Below are positions 43,512 to 51,635 of a DNA stretch of 64,000 nucleotides, piece after piece; the stretch's first letter is position 1; each line of letters starts with the position of its first letter. The position numbers and the translations under genes are program-made. The DNA is from Sporomusa silvacetica DSM 10669 (GTDB lineage Bacteria > Bacillota > Negativicutes > Sporomusales > Sporomusaceae): positions 1-64,000 of the forward strand of contig NZ_LSLK01000060.1 in assembly GCF_002257705.1 (NCBI RefSeq). Direction: 5' to 3'. Under the pieces are notes generated by a model. It searched no databases and was not told where the DNA came from. It saw nothing but the letters and a program-made list of their open reading frames with translations.

Positions 43512-45365
43512 TTAACTTTGAGTGAAACTCAAGTTTTTTAAAAATCTATTTTGAAACTCTGGCTGTGCAGCCAGTTCGATATAGCTGACTTTATTGGCTA
43601 TATTAACGCATCTCTGCATTTTTTCTGCAGATAAAAGTGCCTGAACTGCACCTGTCCCGGCCGCATTCCCAACAGAACGGATAGCCTCTCGCTTAAATCC
43701 TGGTAACAAGCCAATTGTTAAGGCGCTATCAATATCAATGTAATTCCCAAAGGCACCCGCTAAGCATACTTCGTTGTATTGAGTTTCAGCAGGCATCCTG
43801 TCTATTAAAAATTGGATACCAGTGCATATTGACGATTTTACCAGTTGGAGCTGACGCACATCCTCCTGCGTAATCGAAATGTCGGCGCCACTGGCACTAT
43901 TTTCTCCTTCATAAAGAACAAATTCCCATTGACCATCCTTTTTCTTCAAACGTTGCCGTAGATGGTCTGGTAAGTTTGCCTGCTCAGGTTTGTTAAACCG
44001 TCCGCTTGCATGTAATATACCGTTTTTTACTAGCTCAGCAATGGCCTTTACAATGCCTGAACCACAGATACCCACAGGTGTAATATTGCCAATTACTTGA
44101 ACAGACACAGCCTGCTCAGTTATCGTGACATCACTAATAGCGCCATCTGCCGCCCTCATACCGTCCCTGATATGAGCCCCTTCAAAGGCAGGTCCGGCTG
44201 CCGTCGAACAGACATACAGCTTTTTTCCATCCCCGATAGCCATCTCACCATTAGTGCCTAAATCTACCATTAGTATTGGATCTACCGCAATATCCTGATC
44301 TACAGCCAGAATAGCTGCCGTTGTATCTGAGCCAACAAAGCTGGCAATATTCGGCAGCATAATAATTTTCCCTTGTGGGTTTATATCCAGTTCTAGCGCC
44401 TTAGGACTAAGCGGCGATATATAATTAAACAAAGCGGCATATGGCTTTCGCACCAGCGTTGACGGTGAAATTTCTAATACCAAATGTGCCATCGTAGCAT
44501 TACCCGCAATGGTTCCGGCATAAATATGGTTTTGTGTCACCTCAACTGAGCTACATAACTCAGCGATAATTTGATTTAAACAATGCCGGATAAGCTCCGA
44601 CAGCCGTTCCAGTCCGCCCTCCAGTTCATGCGTTGCCTGAATCCGGGAAATAACATCAGCGCCCATAGCGGCTTGCGGATTATTTTTAGAACTTACTGCA
44701 ACTATCTTTTTGGCGTTAATATCTACCAGCATACCTACAACGGTAGTTGTACCAATATCAAATGCCACACCGTACAGCATATTTGACGTATCCCCTGCTT
44801 CAACTGCAATAACCTTACTATCAAGCATCGTAACGGTTATGAGTTTGGGGATTGTTTCCACAACTTCACTTAATTGGCGTAGGATTGCGACACTCGCAAT
44901 ACTCTCCGTGTTGTCAAAAACACTACCAGCTGATTTACTTTTGTCCAGCGCCTGATGAATCATCTCCTGCAAAGAATAATGGTTATCTACAGTAGGATAG
45001 GCCGGCGCCAAAACAACCTTCTGGAGTAAAGGCATATCATCGTCAATGACTATTTCGAAAGCTTGTCCCTTTTGACTTACCTCCGACCTTTTCAGTACAA
45101 TGGTGATATCGCCCTGGGGATAAACCTGGCACGCCTGATAAATATTGTCCTTATCTGGCTGAATTTCAATTCCGTCTTTACCGATAACAGAGCCCTCAAG
45201 AACCTGTATTTTACACTTACCACATGTACCTCTGCCACCACAGTTAGCTTCCAGAAATATGCCGCCATCAATGAGAGCACGCAAAATTGTTTTTTCCCGC
45301 TCGCATGGCAAAGATCGTTCTTCGCCTTCAATACGTAATGTATACACTGAAGATGCCTCTATCAT
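43512..45365 (-). CDS. Ferredoxin-ASKHA reductive activator of corrinoid proteins (RACo/RamA-like)
   Basis: A 617-residue protein. Residues 1-95 are a plant-type 2Fe-2S ferredoxin with Cys42, Cys48, Cys51 and Cys79. A linker leads to a long ASKHA ATPase region with GVAFDIGTTTVVGMLVDI, MVDLGTNGEMAIGDGKK and LAGAFGNYIDIDSALTIGLLP. This is the layout of RACo-type proteins that use ATP to reduce cob(II)alamin back to cob(I)alamin. The ATG at 45365 follows AAAGAGGG. A terminator separates it from the genes upstream, so it may have its own promoter. It most probably repairs the corrinoid protein encoded at 46741-47370. Confidence 0.9.
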   Translation of the reverse strand: MIEASSVYTLRIEGEERSLPCEREKTILRALIDGGIFLEANCGGRGTCGKCKIQVLEGSVIGKDGIEIQPDKDNIYQACQVYPQGDITIVLKRSEVSQKGQAFEIVIDDDMPLLQKVVLAPAYPTVDNHYSLQEMIHQALDKSKSAGSVFDNTESIASVAILRQLSEVVETIPKLITVTMLDSKVIAVEAGDTSNMLYGVAFDIGTTTVVGMLVDINAKKIVAVSSKNNPQAAMGADVISRIQATHELEGGLERLSELIRHCLNQIIAELCSSVEVTQNHIYAGTIAGNATMAHLVLEISPSTLVRKPYAALFNYISPLSPKALELDINPQGKIIMLPNIASFVGSDTTAAILAVDQDIAVDPILMVDLGTNGEMAIGDGKKLYVCSTAAGPAFEGAHIRDGMRAADGAISDVTITEQAVSVQVIGNITPVGICGSGIVKAIAELVKNGILHASGRFNKPEQANLPDHLRQRLKKKDGQWEFVLYEGENSASGADISITQEDVRQLQLVKSSICTGIQFLIDRMPAETQYNEVCLAGAFGNYIDIDSALTIGLLPGFKREAIRSVGNAAGTGAVQALLSAEKMQRCVNIANKVSYIELAAQPEFQNRFLKNLSFTQS

Positions 45366-45411
45366 GTGTAAGCCCTCTTTCGTTGCTTAATAATAAAACT
45401 ATAAATATAAA

Positions 45412-45458
45412 CCAAAAAGAAGAACCACTATTCTATTAGCTGGTAGTTCTTCTTTTGG
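45412..45458 (-). terminator. Terminator between the unknown gene and the activator gene
   Basis: CCAAAAAGAAGAACCACTA (45412-45430) and the complementary arm 45441-45458 form a stem with one bulge around a 10-base loop. It lies after the stop of the unknown gene on the minus strand. Confidence 0.7.
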
Positions 45459-45505
45459 CAGAATGTATGTAACACGCCTCTAACGGGAATAGAGACGTCG
45501 GAACA

Positions 45506-45952
45506 TCATGGGGTAGTATCAATACTGTCTCTGCGTAAAATGGCGAGTGAATCATTCACTATTTTTTCTATCGCCTTTATACTATGCCCAAACACTAATA
45601 CGTTGATATCCAAATTAACACTGTCAAATTCACTGGATAATCCAGTTTGCCACTGGGACGACGACTTTACGTCCAGCCGATCAAGTCTTGTAAGCGATAA
45701 AAACAGAAACTCTTCACTTGGTACTTTGGCAAGTACCTTAATATGGCCCACGATAATACCATTAAGGGATAAAGGTCTGCCAATATCTTGTATCAGTTGC
45801 TTTACAAGTTTTTCAACATTTAACTTGGTAACAGGCTTATCAAAGCTAATGGAATGCGTTTTACTAAAAACCGTGGCATCAGTCAGGGTTGTAGGTGTAT
45901 GTTTGTTGTTGATTTTGAGTTTGTGTTTGAGATTGAGATTGAGTTTATTCAA
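45506..45952 (-). CDS. Unknown protein of the methyltransferase cluster, low-complexity N-terminus
   Basis: A 148-residue protein I do not recognise. The N-terminus is low complexity (NKLNLNLKHKLKINNKH), coming from a CTCAAT-like repeated DNA stretch. The middle part has mixed strands and helices (LNGIIVGHIKVLAKV, LFLSLTRLDRLDV), and there are no cysteines. The start is probably TTG at 45952, nine bases after AGGAGGT, which lies within the end of the CobW-type gene; the two genes overlap by 8 bases and are therefore translated together. By context it may help the GTPase or the corrinoid protein. Confidence 0.65.
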   Translation of the reverse strand: MNKLNLNLKHKLKINNKHTPTTLTDATVFSKTHSISFDKPVTKLNVEKLVKQLIQDIGRPLSLNGIIVGHIKVLAKVPSEEFLFLSLTRLDRLDVKSSSQWQTGLSSEFDSVNLDINVLVFGHSIKAIEKIVNDSLAILRRDSIDTTP

Positions 45953-46538
45953 AGCGAATTACCTCCTCTATTATATCTGGAGGCAATTTATCTGCTGCAC
46001 TAGCTACCTTAATCGGTGTACTGTTGACTAGTTCACTTATGTCATTGATAATTTCCGTCCTGTCGGAACCAGCAATATCGGCCTTGTTAATAATTACAAG
46101 GTCTGTTTTCTCTACCTGTCCGGTAACAAGGGGGCCAAGAACTTCTTTTAACTCTGACCAACGCCCCATATCAACAATCGTTATCGTCTTAAACCCGGTA
46201 TAAAAGTTACAATATTCATTAATCAATTTAGCAATATTACCAGGAATAGCTAACCCGGTCATCTCAATGATCAGCCAATCTGGCTTAATAGTTTCATTGA
46301 TCTCTCTTACTGCAGTTATTAGGTCACTTGTAATTTGACAGCATACGCAGCCACCAAACAGCGGCCTTACTTGTAAGCCGCTATCAGCTAACAACTTATC
46401 ATCAATACCAGCTTCGCCAATTTCGTTTTCAATAAGAGCTACTGTCTCATGCTTATTTTCGGTAATATATTTGGCAATTTGCAGTATTGTGGTAGTTTTA
46501 CCTGAACCTAAGAACCCGCCAAACAGTAAAATACGCAT
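45945..46538 (-). CDS. CobW/HypB/UreG (P47K)-type GTPase, GTPase domain only
   Basis: A 197-residue protein. The P-loop is FGGFLGSGKTTTILQ, the metal motif GGCVCCQ (CxCC) is at about residues 62-68, and TIVDMG and VIINKADIAG complete the G domain. The family hands metals or cobalamin to enzymes. Only the GTPase domain is present; the CobW C-terminal domain is absent. The ATG at 46538 is clear. It follows the corrinoid protein gene by about 200 bases and overlaps the unknown gene. It could load or protect the corrinoid cofactor (inference). Confidence 0.88.
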   Translation of the reverse strand: MRILLFGGFLGSGKTTTILQIAKYITENKHETVALIENEIGEAGIDDKLLADSGLQVRPLFGGCVCCQITSDLITAVREINETIKPDWLIIEMTGLAIPGNIAKLINEYCNFYTGFKTITIVDMGRWSELKEVLGPLVTGQVEKTDLVIINKADIAGSDRTEIINDISELVNSTPIKVASAADKLPPDIIEEVIRFE

Positions 46539-46647
46539 ATCTCGTTCCCCACCTTTTACCTACTCACGTAAGCTATCTAAATAGTAACAAAACCAGTATA
46601 CCATCTATCTACCAAGTTAGAAAGTATCTTGGCTCCTCTATCGAAAC

Positions 46648-46674
46648 AATCCGGATTGCCCTGCAACCCGGATT
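46648..46674 (-). terminator. Hairpin downstream of the corrinoid protein gene
   Basis: AATCCGGATTGC (46648-46659) and GCAACCCGGATT (46663-46674) form a near-perfect stem with a 3-base loop. A T-rich stretch follows on the minus strand. It may attenuate read-through into the CobW-type gene. Confidence 0.55.
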
Positions 46675-46740
46675 ATTTCTAGGATAAATAGTATTTCTTG
46701 GCAATGCTTACTATGCTATTACTAGTTGGGGGTATGTCAT

Positions 46741-47370
46741 CTAGTTGACGCCAGAAGCTTTTTTGGACATTTCAACGGCGTCATAAGCATTCTTGCAATA
46801 GCCATCTGCTGCACACCACTTAGCAACACTTTCGTCAACCGGGCCGCCACCAACCAGAATAGTTGCTTTTGTACCAGTAGCTTTTACCGCTGCTACAGTT
46901 TCTTTCATCACATCAAAAGCAGTTGTCAACAGACAGAACATGCCAACTACATCCGGATTATGAGTTTTTACTGCCTCAATAAAGGTTTCGATAGGGGCAT
47001 CTACACCAATATCTACTACTTTGAAACCGTTACAGTTTAGAATTGTAGAAACAATATTTTTACCGATATCATGAATATCATCTTTTACAGTTCCCAGGAT
47101 AACTGTGCCGACAGCTTTTTTATCGCCGTTATCTGCAAGGGCCGAACCGAGAAGAGCTGCTGCATTTGAAAATACTTCGGCAGACATAATCAATTCAGAC
47201 AGGTAGTAATCACCAGCTTCATACAGTTTGCCTACGCCTTCCATACCTTCTTGTAGCTGCCCCAGAATCTCAACTGCTGCCACACCAGCTGCAAGTTGTT
47301 CATTTACTGACGAAATTACTAAATCTTCCTCTAACTCAATTACCGCTTTTACCAAATCAATTTTTGCCAT
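46741..47370 (-). CDS. Corrinoid (methyl-carrier) protein, MtbC/MtvC type
   Basis: A 209-residue protein. Residues 1-85 are the helical cap domain (YEAGDYYLSELIMSAEVF). Residues 90-209 are the Rossmann B12-binding domain with DDIHDIGKNIVSTIL, where His100 would be the lower cobalt ligand, and LVGGGPVDESVAKWCAADGY. It carries methyl groups between methyltransferases. I start at ATG 47370 with GGGG eight bases upstream. The neighbouring methyl-THF methyltransferase gene is 78 bases upstream on the same strand. Confidence 0.95.
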   Translation of the reverse strand: MAKIDLVKAVIELEEDLVISSVNEQLAAGVAAVEILGQLQEGMEGVGKLYEAGDYYLSELIMSAEVFSNAAALLGSALADNGDKKAVGTVILGTVKDDIHDIGKNIVSTILNCNGFKVVDIGVDAPIETFIEAVKTHNPDVVGMFCLLTTAFDVMKETVAAVKATGTKATILVGGGPVDESVAKWCAADGYCKNAYDAVEMSKKASGVN

Positions 47371-47448
47371 TTCAAATTCCCCCATATCATTTATTTATTA
47401 TTATTAAAATTAGGCACACTATTCGCTATGTTACCGCATTACAGGATA

Positions 47449-48252
47449 TTATTCATAAAGTCCTTTTCTATGAGCCTTAAGATAGTTTTTACAAAATCTA
47501 TCATTGCCTAACAAAGCTTGTCCTGCGTATACCACGCCCATCATAGCTTTATCTGTTGGGTTAAGTATATAGCCATCCATTCCTACAGTCATGGTTTGAA
47601 CTACAAATAAGCGATTGAGAACAGCCCGATTAGGAAAACCGTAGGAGATATTGCTCAAACCACAGGTAAGGTGCACTGCGGGATATTTTTGCTTAATAGC
47701 ATAAATAGCATCCAATACCGATTTCCCATATTTATCATTAGTGCTTAACGGCTTGATCAGCGGATCAAGGTAGATATCGTCTTGCTGAATTCCCTCTTTT
47801 TCCATATCGTCAACCAACTTACTGGCAATCCGTAAACGGTCTTCAGCAGTTTCCGGCATGCCGGCATCTTCAATACAAAGAGCAACTATCTTTGCGTTGA
47901 ACTCCTTTACCAGCGGAATGACTGCTTGGTAGCGCTTCTCTTCAGCAGTTGTGGAATTAATCATTCGCTTACCATTAGTAGTTTTTGCCAGCATTAGCCC
48001 GGCCTTTAGTGCATTCTCGTCAGGACTATCGATACATAGAGGCATGTCGGTAACCTCTTGGATGGTATTTACCAACCATTCCATACATTCAATTTCCTGG
48101 CCGACCATTGTTCCGCAGTTTACGTCCAGATAATTAGCACCGGCTGCCTCTTGCTGTTTGGCAACCTCTTGGATGTATGCTGCGTTCCTTGCTTCTACTG
48201 CTTCACGAATCGCCTTGCGGCTAGTGTTAATGAGTTCTCCGATTATTAGCAT
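47449..48252 (-). CDS. Methyltetrahydrofolate:corrinoid methyltransferase (MtgA/MtvA/AcsE-like)
   Basis: A 267-residue pterin-binding TIM barrel of the dihydropteroate-synthase-like fold. LIIGELINTSRKAIREAVE, GANYLDVNCGT, MPLCIDSPDENAL and the later LTCGLSNISYGFPNRAVLNR are typical of the enzymes that move methyl between methyl-THF and a corrinoid protein. It feeds or drains the Wood-Ljungdahl methyl branch. It is the first gene of the minus-strand methyltransferase cluster. The region just upstream is rich in AT with a TATATGTTGTATATAC-like promoter stretch. Confidence 0.94.
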   Translation of the reverse strand: MLIIGELINTSRKAIREAVEARNAAYIQEVAKQQEAAGANYLDVNCGTMVGQEIECMEWLVNTIQEVTDMPLCIDSPDENALKAGLMLAKTTNGKRMINSTTAEEKRYQAVIPLVKEFNAKIVALCIEDAGMPETAEDRLRIASKLVDDMEKEGIQQDDIYLDPLIKPLSTNDKYGKSVLDAIYAIKQKYPAVHLTCGLSNISYGFPNRAVLNRLFVVQTMTVGMDGYILNPTDKAMMGVVYAGQALLGNDRFCKNYLKAHRKGLYE

Positions 48253-48411
48253 TTACTCTTTATTCCTCCAATCATTTATATATGTTGTATATACATCTAT
48301 ATGTATAATATAACGCTAGCTCTACGTCTTGTCAATACTATTTATCTCATATTTCAAAAAAATCATACCATTCACAACTGTCCATATGCTTTAGAGTCTG
48401 TTAAAACGCAA

Positions 48412-48439
48412 AGAAACCAGACAATTACGCCTGGTTTCT
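48412..48439. terminator. Hairpin after tatA
   Basis: AGAAACCAG (48412-48420) pairs perfectly with CTGGTTTCT (48431-48439). It lies downstream of the tatA-like gene on the minus strand and upstream of the methyltransferase cluster. Confidence 0.6.
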
Positions 48440-48492
48440 CCCAAATTCTTTACTGCGACCTATATAGGATCTCTTAATCCATTCCTTTTATC

Positions 48493-48699
48493 CTAGCGAA
48501 AGTCACTATCTTTCTTATCAACCGTCTTTGCCTGAATAGCTATCGTTTCTTCCTGGGTCGGCTCGTTATTCATGCTTCGGCGCAATTCCCCGAGCCCTTT
48601 ACCTATTGATTTTCCAACTTCAGGAAGTTTACCAGGTCCAAAAACTAGTAACGCAATAACCAAAATTACACCTAACTCTGGCGTACTAAAACTAAACAT
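48493..48699 (-). CDS. tatA: Twin-arginine translocase subunit TatA/E-like
   Basis: A 68-residue protein with one N-terminal membrane helix (LGVILVIALLVFGPGKLPEVG) and the amphipathic helix SIGKGLGELRRSM. FGPGKLPEVGKSIG is the TatA signature. I start at ATG 48699 with GGAAAGG upstream. tatC is not here. The window does hold a Tat-signal flavoprotein (51636-53330), which may use it. Confidence 0.93.
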   Translation of the reverse strand: MFSFSTPELGVILVIALLVFGPGKLPEVGKSIGKGLGELRRSMNNEPTQEETIAIQAKTVDKKDSDFR

Positions 48700-48808
48700 C
48701 AGCTCAACATTCCTTTCCATTTTTATTAGTAAGCTGCGACAAAGTTAACCGGTACCAACAACTATGATATTACCATATCTGACAACATTATTATATTTTT
48801 TATTCAAA

Positions 48809-50080
48809 TCAAATGGCTTTTGAATCCTTCTTCCCTTTAGGACTTCTTTCGTAGGATAGCCGGCATTTCTGATTTGTTCCTGGTATATTATCCAAAAAAC
48901 CCAAATTTTTAAGCGTATCCCAGACTTTTATAGCCATATACAAATTTGCCCGCGTGTCCATATTAGAGAGATTAACATCAAGTAATTGTTCTATTTTTGA
49001 TACACGATAGTGCAAGGTATTCACATGAATAAACAGACTTTCCGAAGACAATTTCCAATTACAGCTGTTATCTAACACGGCTCGCAAGGTAGGAAATAAT
49101 TCCGCCTCGATTTTATTATCATAATCTATTATTACCCCAAGGATTTTTAAACATTGGTTCTTCAATACTCCTACGTCTTGCGAAAAGAGTTGAGCGAACA
49201 TTCCCAGATCACAAAATCGCTGTACCACGCCTATTTGCCCCAAAAGTTTGGGCAGCGCTAACGCAATACGCGCTTCATGATAGCTTTTATGCAAATCCCG
49301 AATTGTATAAGTTTGACCCAACCCAATAGAAAGAGTAATATTAAACTTTTTTTCGGCAGCTTCTTTCCAGATTAAACTATCAATAACTCTAGGCCACTCG
49401 AGGTCAACCTCAAGGGTATCATCTTTGTACACAGCTGGTAAGATAAACATTACACCCTTACCCCATATTAGAGGTTGAATAATTTCCAGTTTTCTTCTTT
49501 TTGTATACTCAATAATATCTTCGATAATTAGACGTAAGTCACTTTCACTTTCTGTGTGGTCTATCTCTATTAATTTAACACAATACGGTTGCCTAATATC
49601 TAAGTCTATTCCATGCATTTTGATTATATCTCTGATATTTACATTACTTTTAATAAAAAGATGTTCAGCAAATTTCCTTTCAAACTTCTCAGTACTAATT
49701 CTAACTTTGTCCATATTAATAAAATAATTTTTTATCGCCAATCTGGTATCAGTAATCACTGAAATTGTTTCTAACATCTGATTACGGCATAGTTTTTGAA
49801 CAATGACGAACGCTCGCGTATTATTGCTCCCAATTTGATAAACCAAACATTTTTTTGCTTCATGGTAATAGTACTCATCTTCATTAATTCCTGGTAAAAT
49901 TGCACCAAATAACTCCCAGTTCAGGCTAGTAGTACTCCCTTGTGGATAGTGTATATGACCATTGCCATCAGCTATTACGACAGGCCTGTTTATTTCTTTT
50001 GTAAGGTATGAAGCTACAAAAGGCAGCCCTTGTTCTAGCACTTTCTCTAATAGAAAAACACTATTCTGAGTTGATGTCAT
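48809..50080 (-). CDS. PucR family transcriptional regulator
   Basis: A 423-residue protein. The N-terminal half resembles the sensory part of PucR/CdaR-like proteins (LPFVASYLTKEINRPVVIADG). The middle has a GGDEF-like degenerate fold (FNITLSIGLGQTYTIRDLHKSYHEARIAL). The C-terminal PucR-type HTH is clear: LFIHVNTLHYRVSKIEQLLDV. I take the ATG at 50080; GTG at 50086 is also possible. It lies just beyond the cysteine desulfurase gene and may regulate it or the redox genes further along. The ligand is unknown. Confidence 0.88.
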   Translation of the reverse strand: MTSTQNSVFLLEKVLEQGLPFVASYLTKEINRPVVIADGNGHIHYPQGSTTSLNWELFGAILPGINEDEYYYHEAKKCLVYQIGSNNTRAFVIVQKLCRNQMLETISVITDTRLAIKNYFINMDKVRISTEKFERKFAEHLFIKSNVNIRDIIKMHGIDLDIRQPYCVKLIEIDHTESESDLRLIIEDIIEYTKRRKLEIIQPLIWGKGVMFILPAVYKDDTLEVDLEWPRVIDSLIWKEAAEKKFNITLSIGLGQTYTIRDLHKSYHEARIALALPKLLGQIGVVQRFCDLGMFAQLFSQDVGVLKNQCLKILGVIIDYDNKIEAELFPTLRAVLDNSCNWKLSSESLFIHVNTLHYRVSKIEQLLDVNLSNMDTRANLYMAIKVWDTLKNLGFLDNIPGTNQKCRLSYERSPKGKKDSKAI

Positions 50081-50245
50081 AACCACAACACACCTCTGCT
50101 TCGACTTAATTGACCATTCGCGCCTTGATAAAGGTTAGTATTTTTAAGTTAATTCGGCATTTTAATGGTAAGTCAGTTTGTACATTCTGTCAAATTCCAA
50201 AAGTTCCGACTATTATTCCGAAAAGCAATAGTAAATTACCTTATT

Positions 50246-51403
50246 TCATGAACCTGTTAACGCGGATATACTTCGCAACTTAGTGATAATTGGCGGCACT
50301 TCGCAAGCTACAGTCTTAATATCCTCAATAGTGGTTTTACGGCAAAGAGAAAAATGCACTACTCCTTGAATACACGAGGACGGCACACTCATGGCCTGTA
50401 GAACGTGGGATACACCTACGTGGTCGCCTGTACACGGGATGCCAGACGAAGCATAGATACTTACTTCAGATAAACATTTCAAAATTGCGTTAGTTTCTAC
50501 ACAATCAAATGCTATCGATAGCGTATTGGGTAGTCGTGCAGCCCTGCCACCGTTTACGCGGACAAAGGGAATTTTTAGCATAAGTTCTTTCTGTAATTGA
50601 TTTCGCAAAGACTTAACATAACCATTTTCAATATCTATATATTGGCCTGCCAGCTCACAGGCTTTCCCCAAAGCAATGATCAAAGCAATATTATCAAGAC
50701 AAGTATTCCCGTTTTTCTCTTGATATTCATCTTTTATGTATGGCGAAAAAACTGTCTCTCTGCGCAGGTAAAGAGCACCAACTCCCATGGGAGCATAAAT
50801 TTTATGTCCTGAAAGCGATAGCATGTCAATCTGAGACTTGGCCATACAAACTGGAATTTTGCCTACTGCTTGAACTGCATCGGTATGGAAAAGAACCCCT
50901 TTATCCTTGGCAATAGCAGCTGCCTCCTCCACAGGAAAAATGACACCAGTCTCATTATTAGCCCACATGAAAGACACAATAACAGTATCATTGTCTATCG
51001 CCTGCTTATAGGCCTCGATATCCAGACAACCATTATAGTCCACTCCGATTTCAGTAATCTTGTATCCCTTTTTCGCTAAGTCGTGAAATATAGACAACAT
51101 ACCCCTATGCTCCACTTTGGAAGTAATAATATGTCGCTTCTCAGGAAACATTCCTATGGCCGAATAAATTGCCGCATAACTGCTTTCTGTACCACTGGCA
51201 GAGAAAATAATTTCCTCCAGCAGCGCACCTAAGAGTGCGGCTACCCGTTCACGAGCCTCAGAAACTTTCTGCTGAACCTGAGCATTGAAGAGGCGGGGTA
51301 CTCCAAGGTTTGAGTATACTTCAGCATAAAATAGCCGCATCTCTTCCAAAACAGCCTTATCTACTTTGGTTGTAGCGTTGTTATTGAGGTATATAGTCTT
51401 CAC
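50246..51403 (-). CDS. Cysteine desulfurase family protein (NifS/IscS-like)
   Basis: A 385-residue PLP enzyme. The Schiff-base lysine is in LSLSGHKIYAPMGVGALYLRR, the PLP aspartate is in GVLFHTDAVQAVGKIPV, and a candidate active cysteine is in ASSGIPCTGDHVGVSHVL. The start is GTG at 51403, with GGGAG upstream. It probably supplies sulfur for Fe-S clusters. No scaffold gene is adjacent, so it could serve the Fe-S-rich proteins at 54-59 kb (inference). Confidence 0.9.
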   Translation of the reverse strand: MKTIYLNNNATTKVDKAVLEEMRLFYAEVYSNLGVPRLFNAQVQQKVSEARERVAALLGALLEEIIFSASGTESSYAAIYSAIGMFPEKRHIITSKVEHRGMLSIFHDLAKKGYKITEIGVDYNGCLDIEAYKQAIDNDTVIVSFMWANNETGVIFPVEEAAAIAKDKGVLFHTDAVQAVGKIPVCMAKSQIDMLSLSGHKIYAPMGVGALYLRRETVFSPYIKDEYQEKNGNTCLDNIALIIALGKACELAGQYIDIENGYVKSLRNQLQKELMLKIPFVRVNGGRAARLPNTLSIAFDCVETNAILKCLSEVSIYASSGIPCTGDHVGVSHVLQAMSVPSSCIQGVVHFSLCRKTTIEDIKTVACEVPPIITKLRSISALTGS

Positions 51404-51540
51404 CTAATTTTACTCCCGTCTCATCTTGACTATTATTATTGCAATCTATATAACTGGCTTACTTTAATCGCTAAGACTTTAATGCAACAATTGCTTGAAA
51501 CCCACTCGCCAAACTTATCAAAAGTAAACTGTCACAGTAG

Positions 51541-51584
51541 TTTGCAGCTCAAAGAAGGCATTACTGCCTTTTTTGAGCTGCAAA
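51541..51584. terminator. Strong bidirectional terminator
   Basis: TTTGCAGCTCAAAGAAGGCA (51541-51560) pairs with 51565-51584 at 19 of 20 positions with a 4-base loop. It lies 51 bases beyond the stop of the flavoprotein gene. Confidence 0.9.
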
Positions 51585-51635
51585 GTTGAGTATATAAATA
51601 AATGCTTGAGTTGCCGACACCAACAATTTTCAAGA

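Noticed and set aside
46539..48300. Cobalamin riboswitch ahead of the corrinoid genes
   Set aside because: I looked for the B12-box-like conserved core upstream of the methyltransferase and corrinoid genes and saw none.
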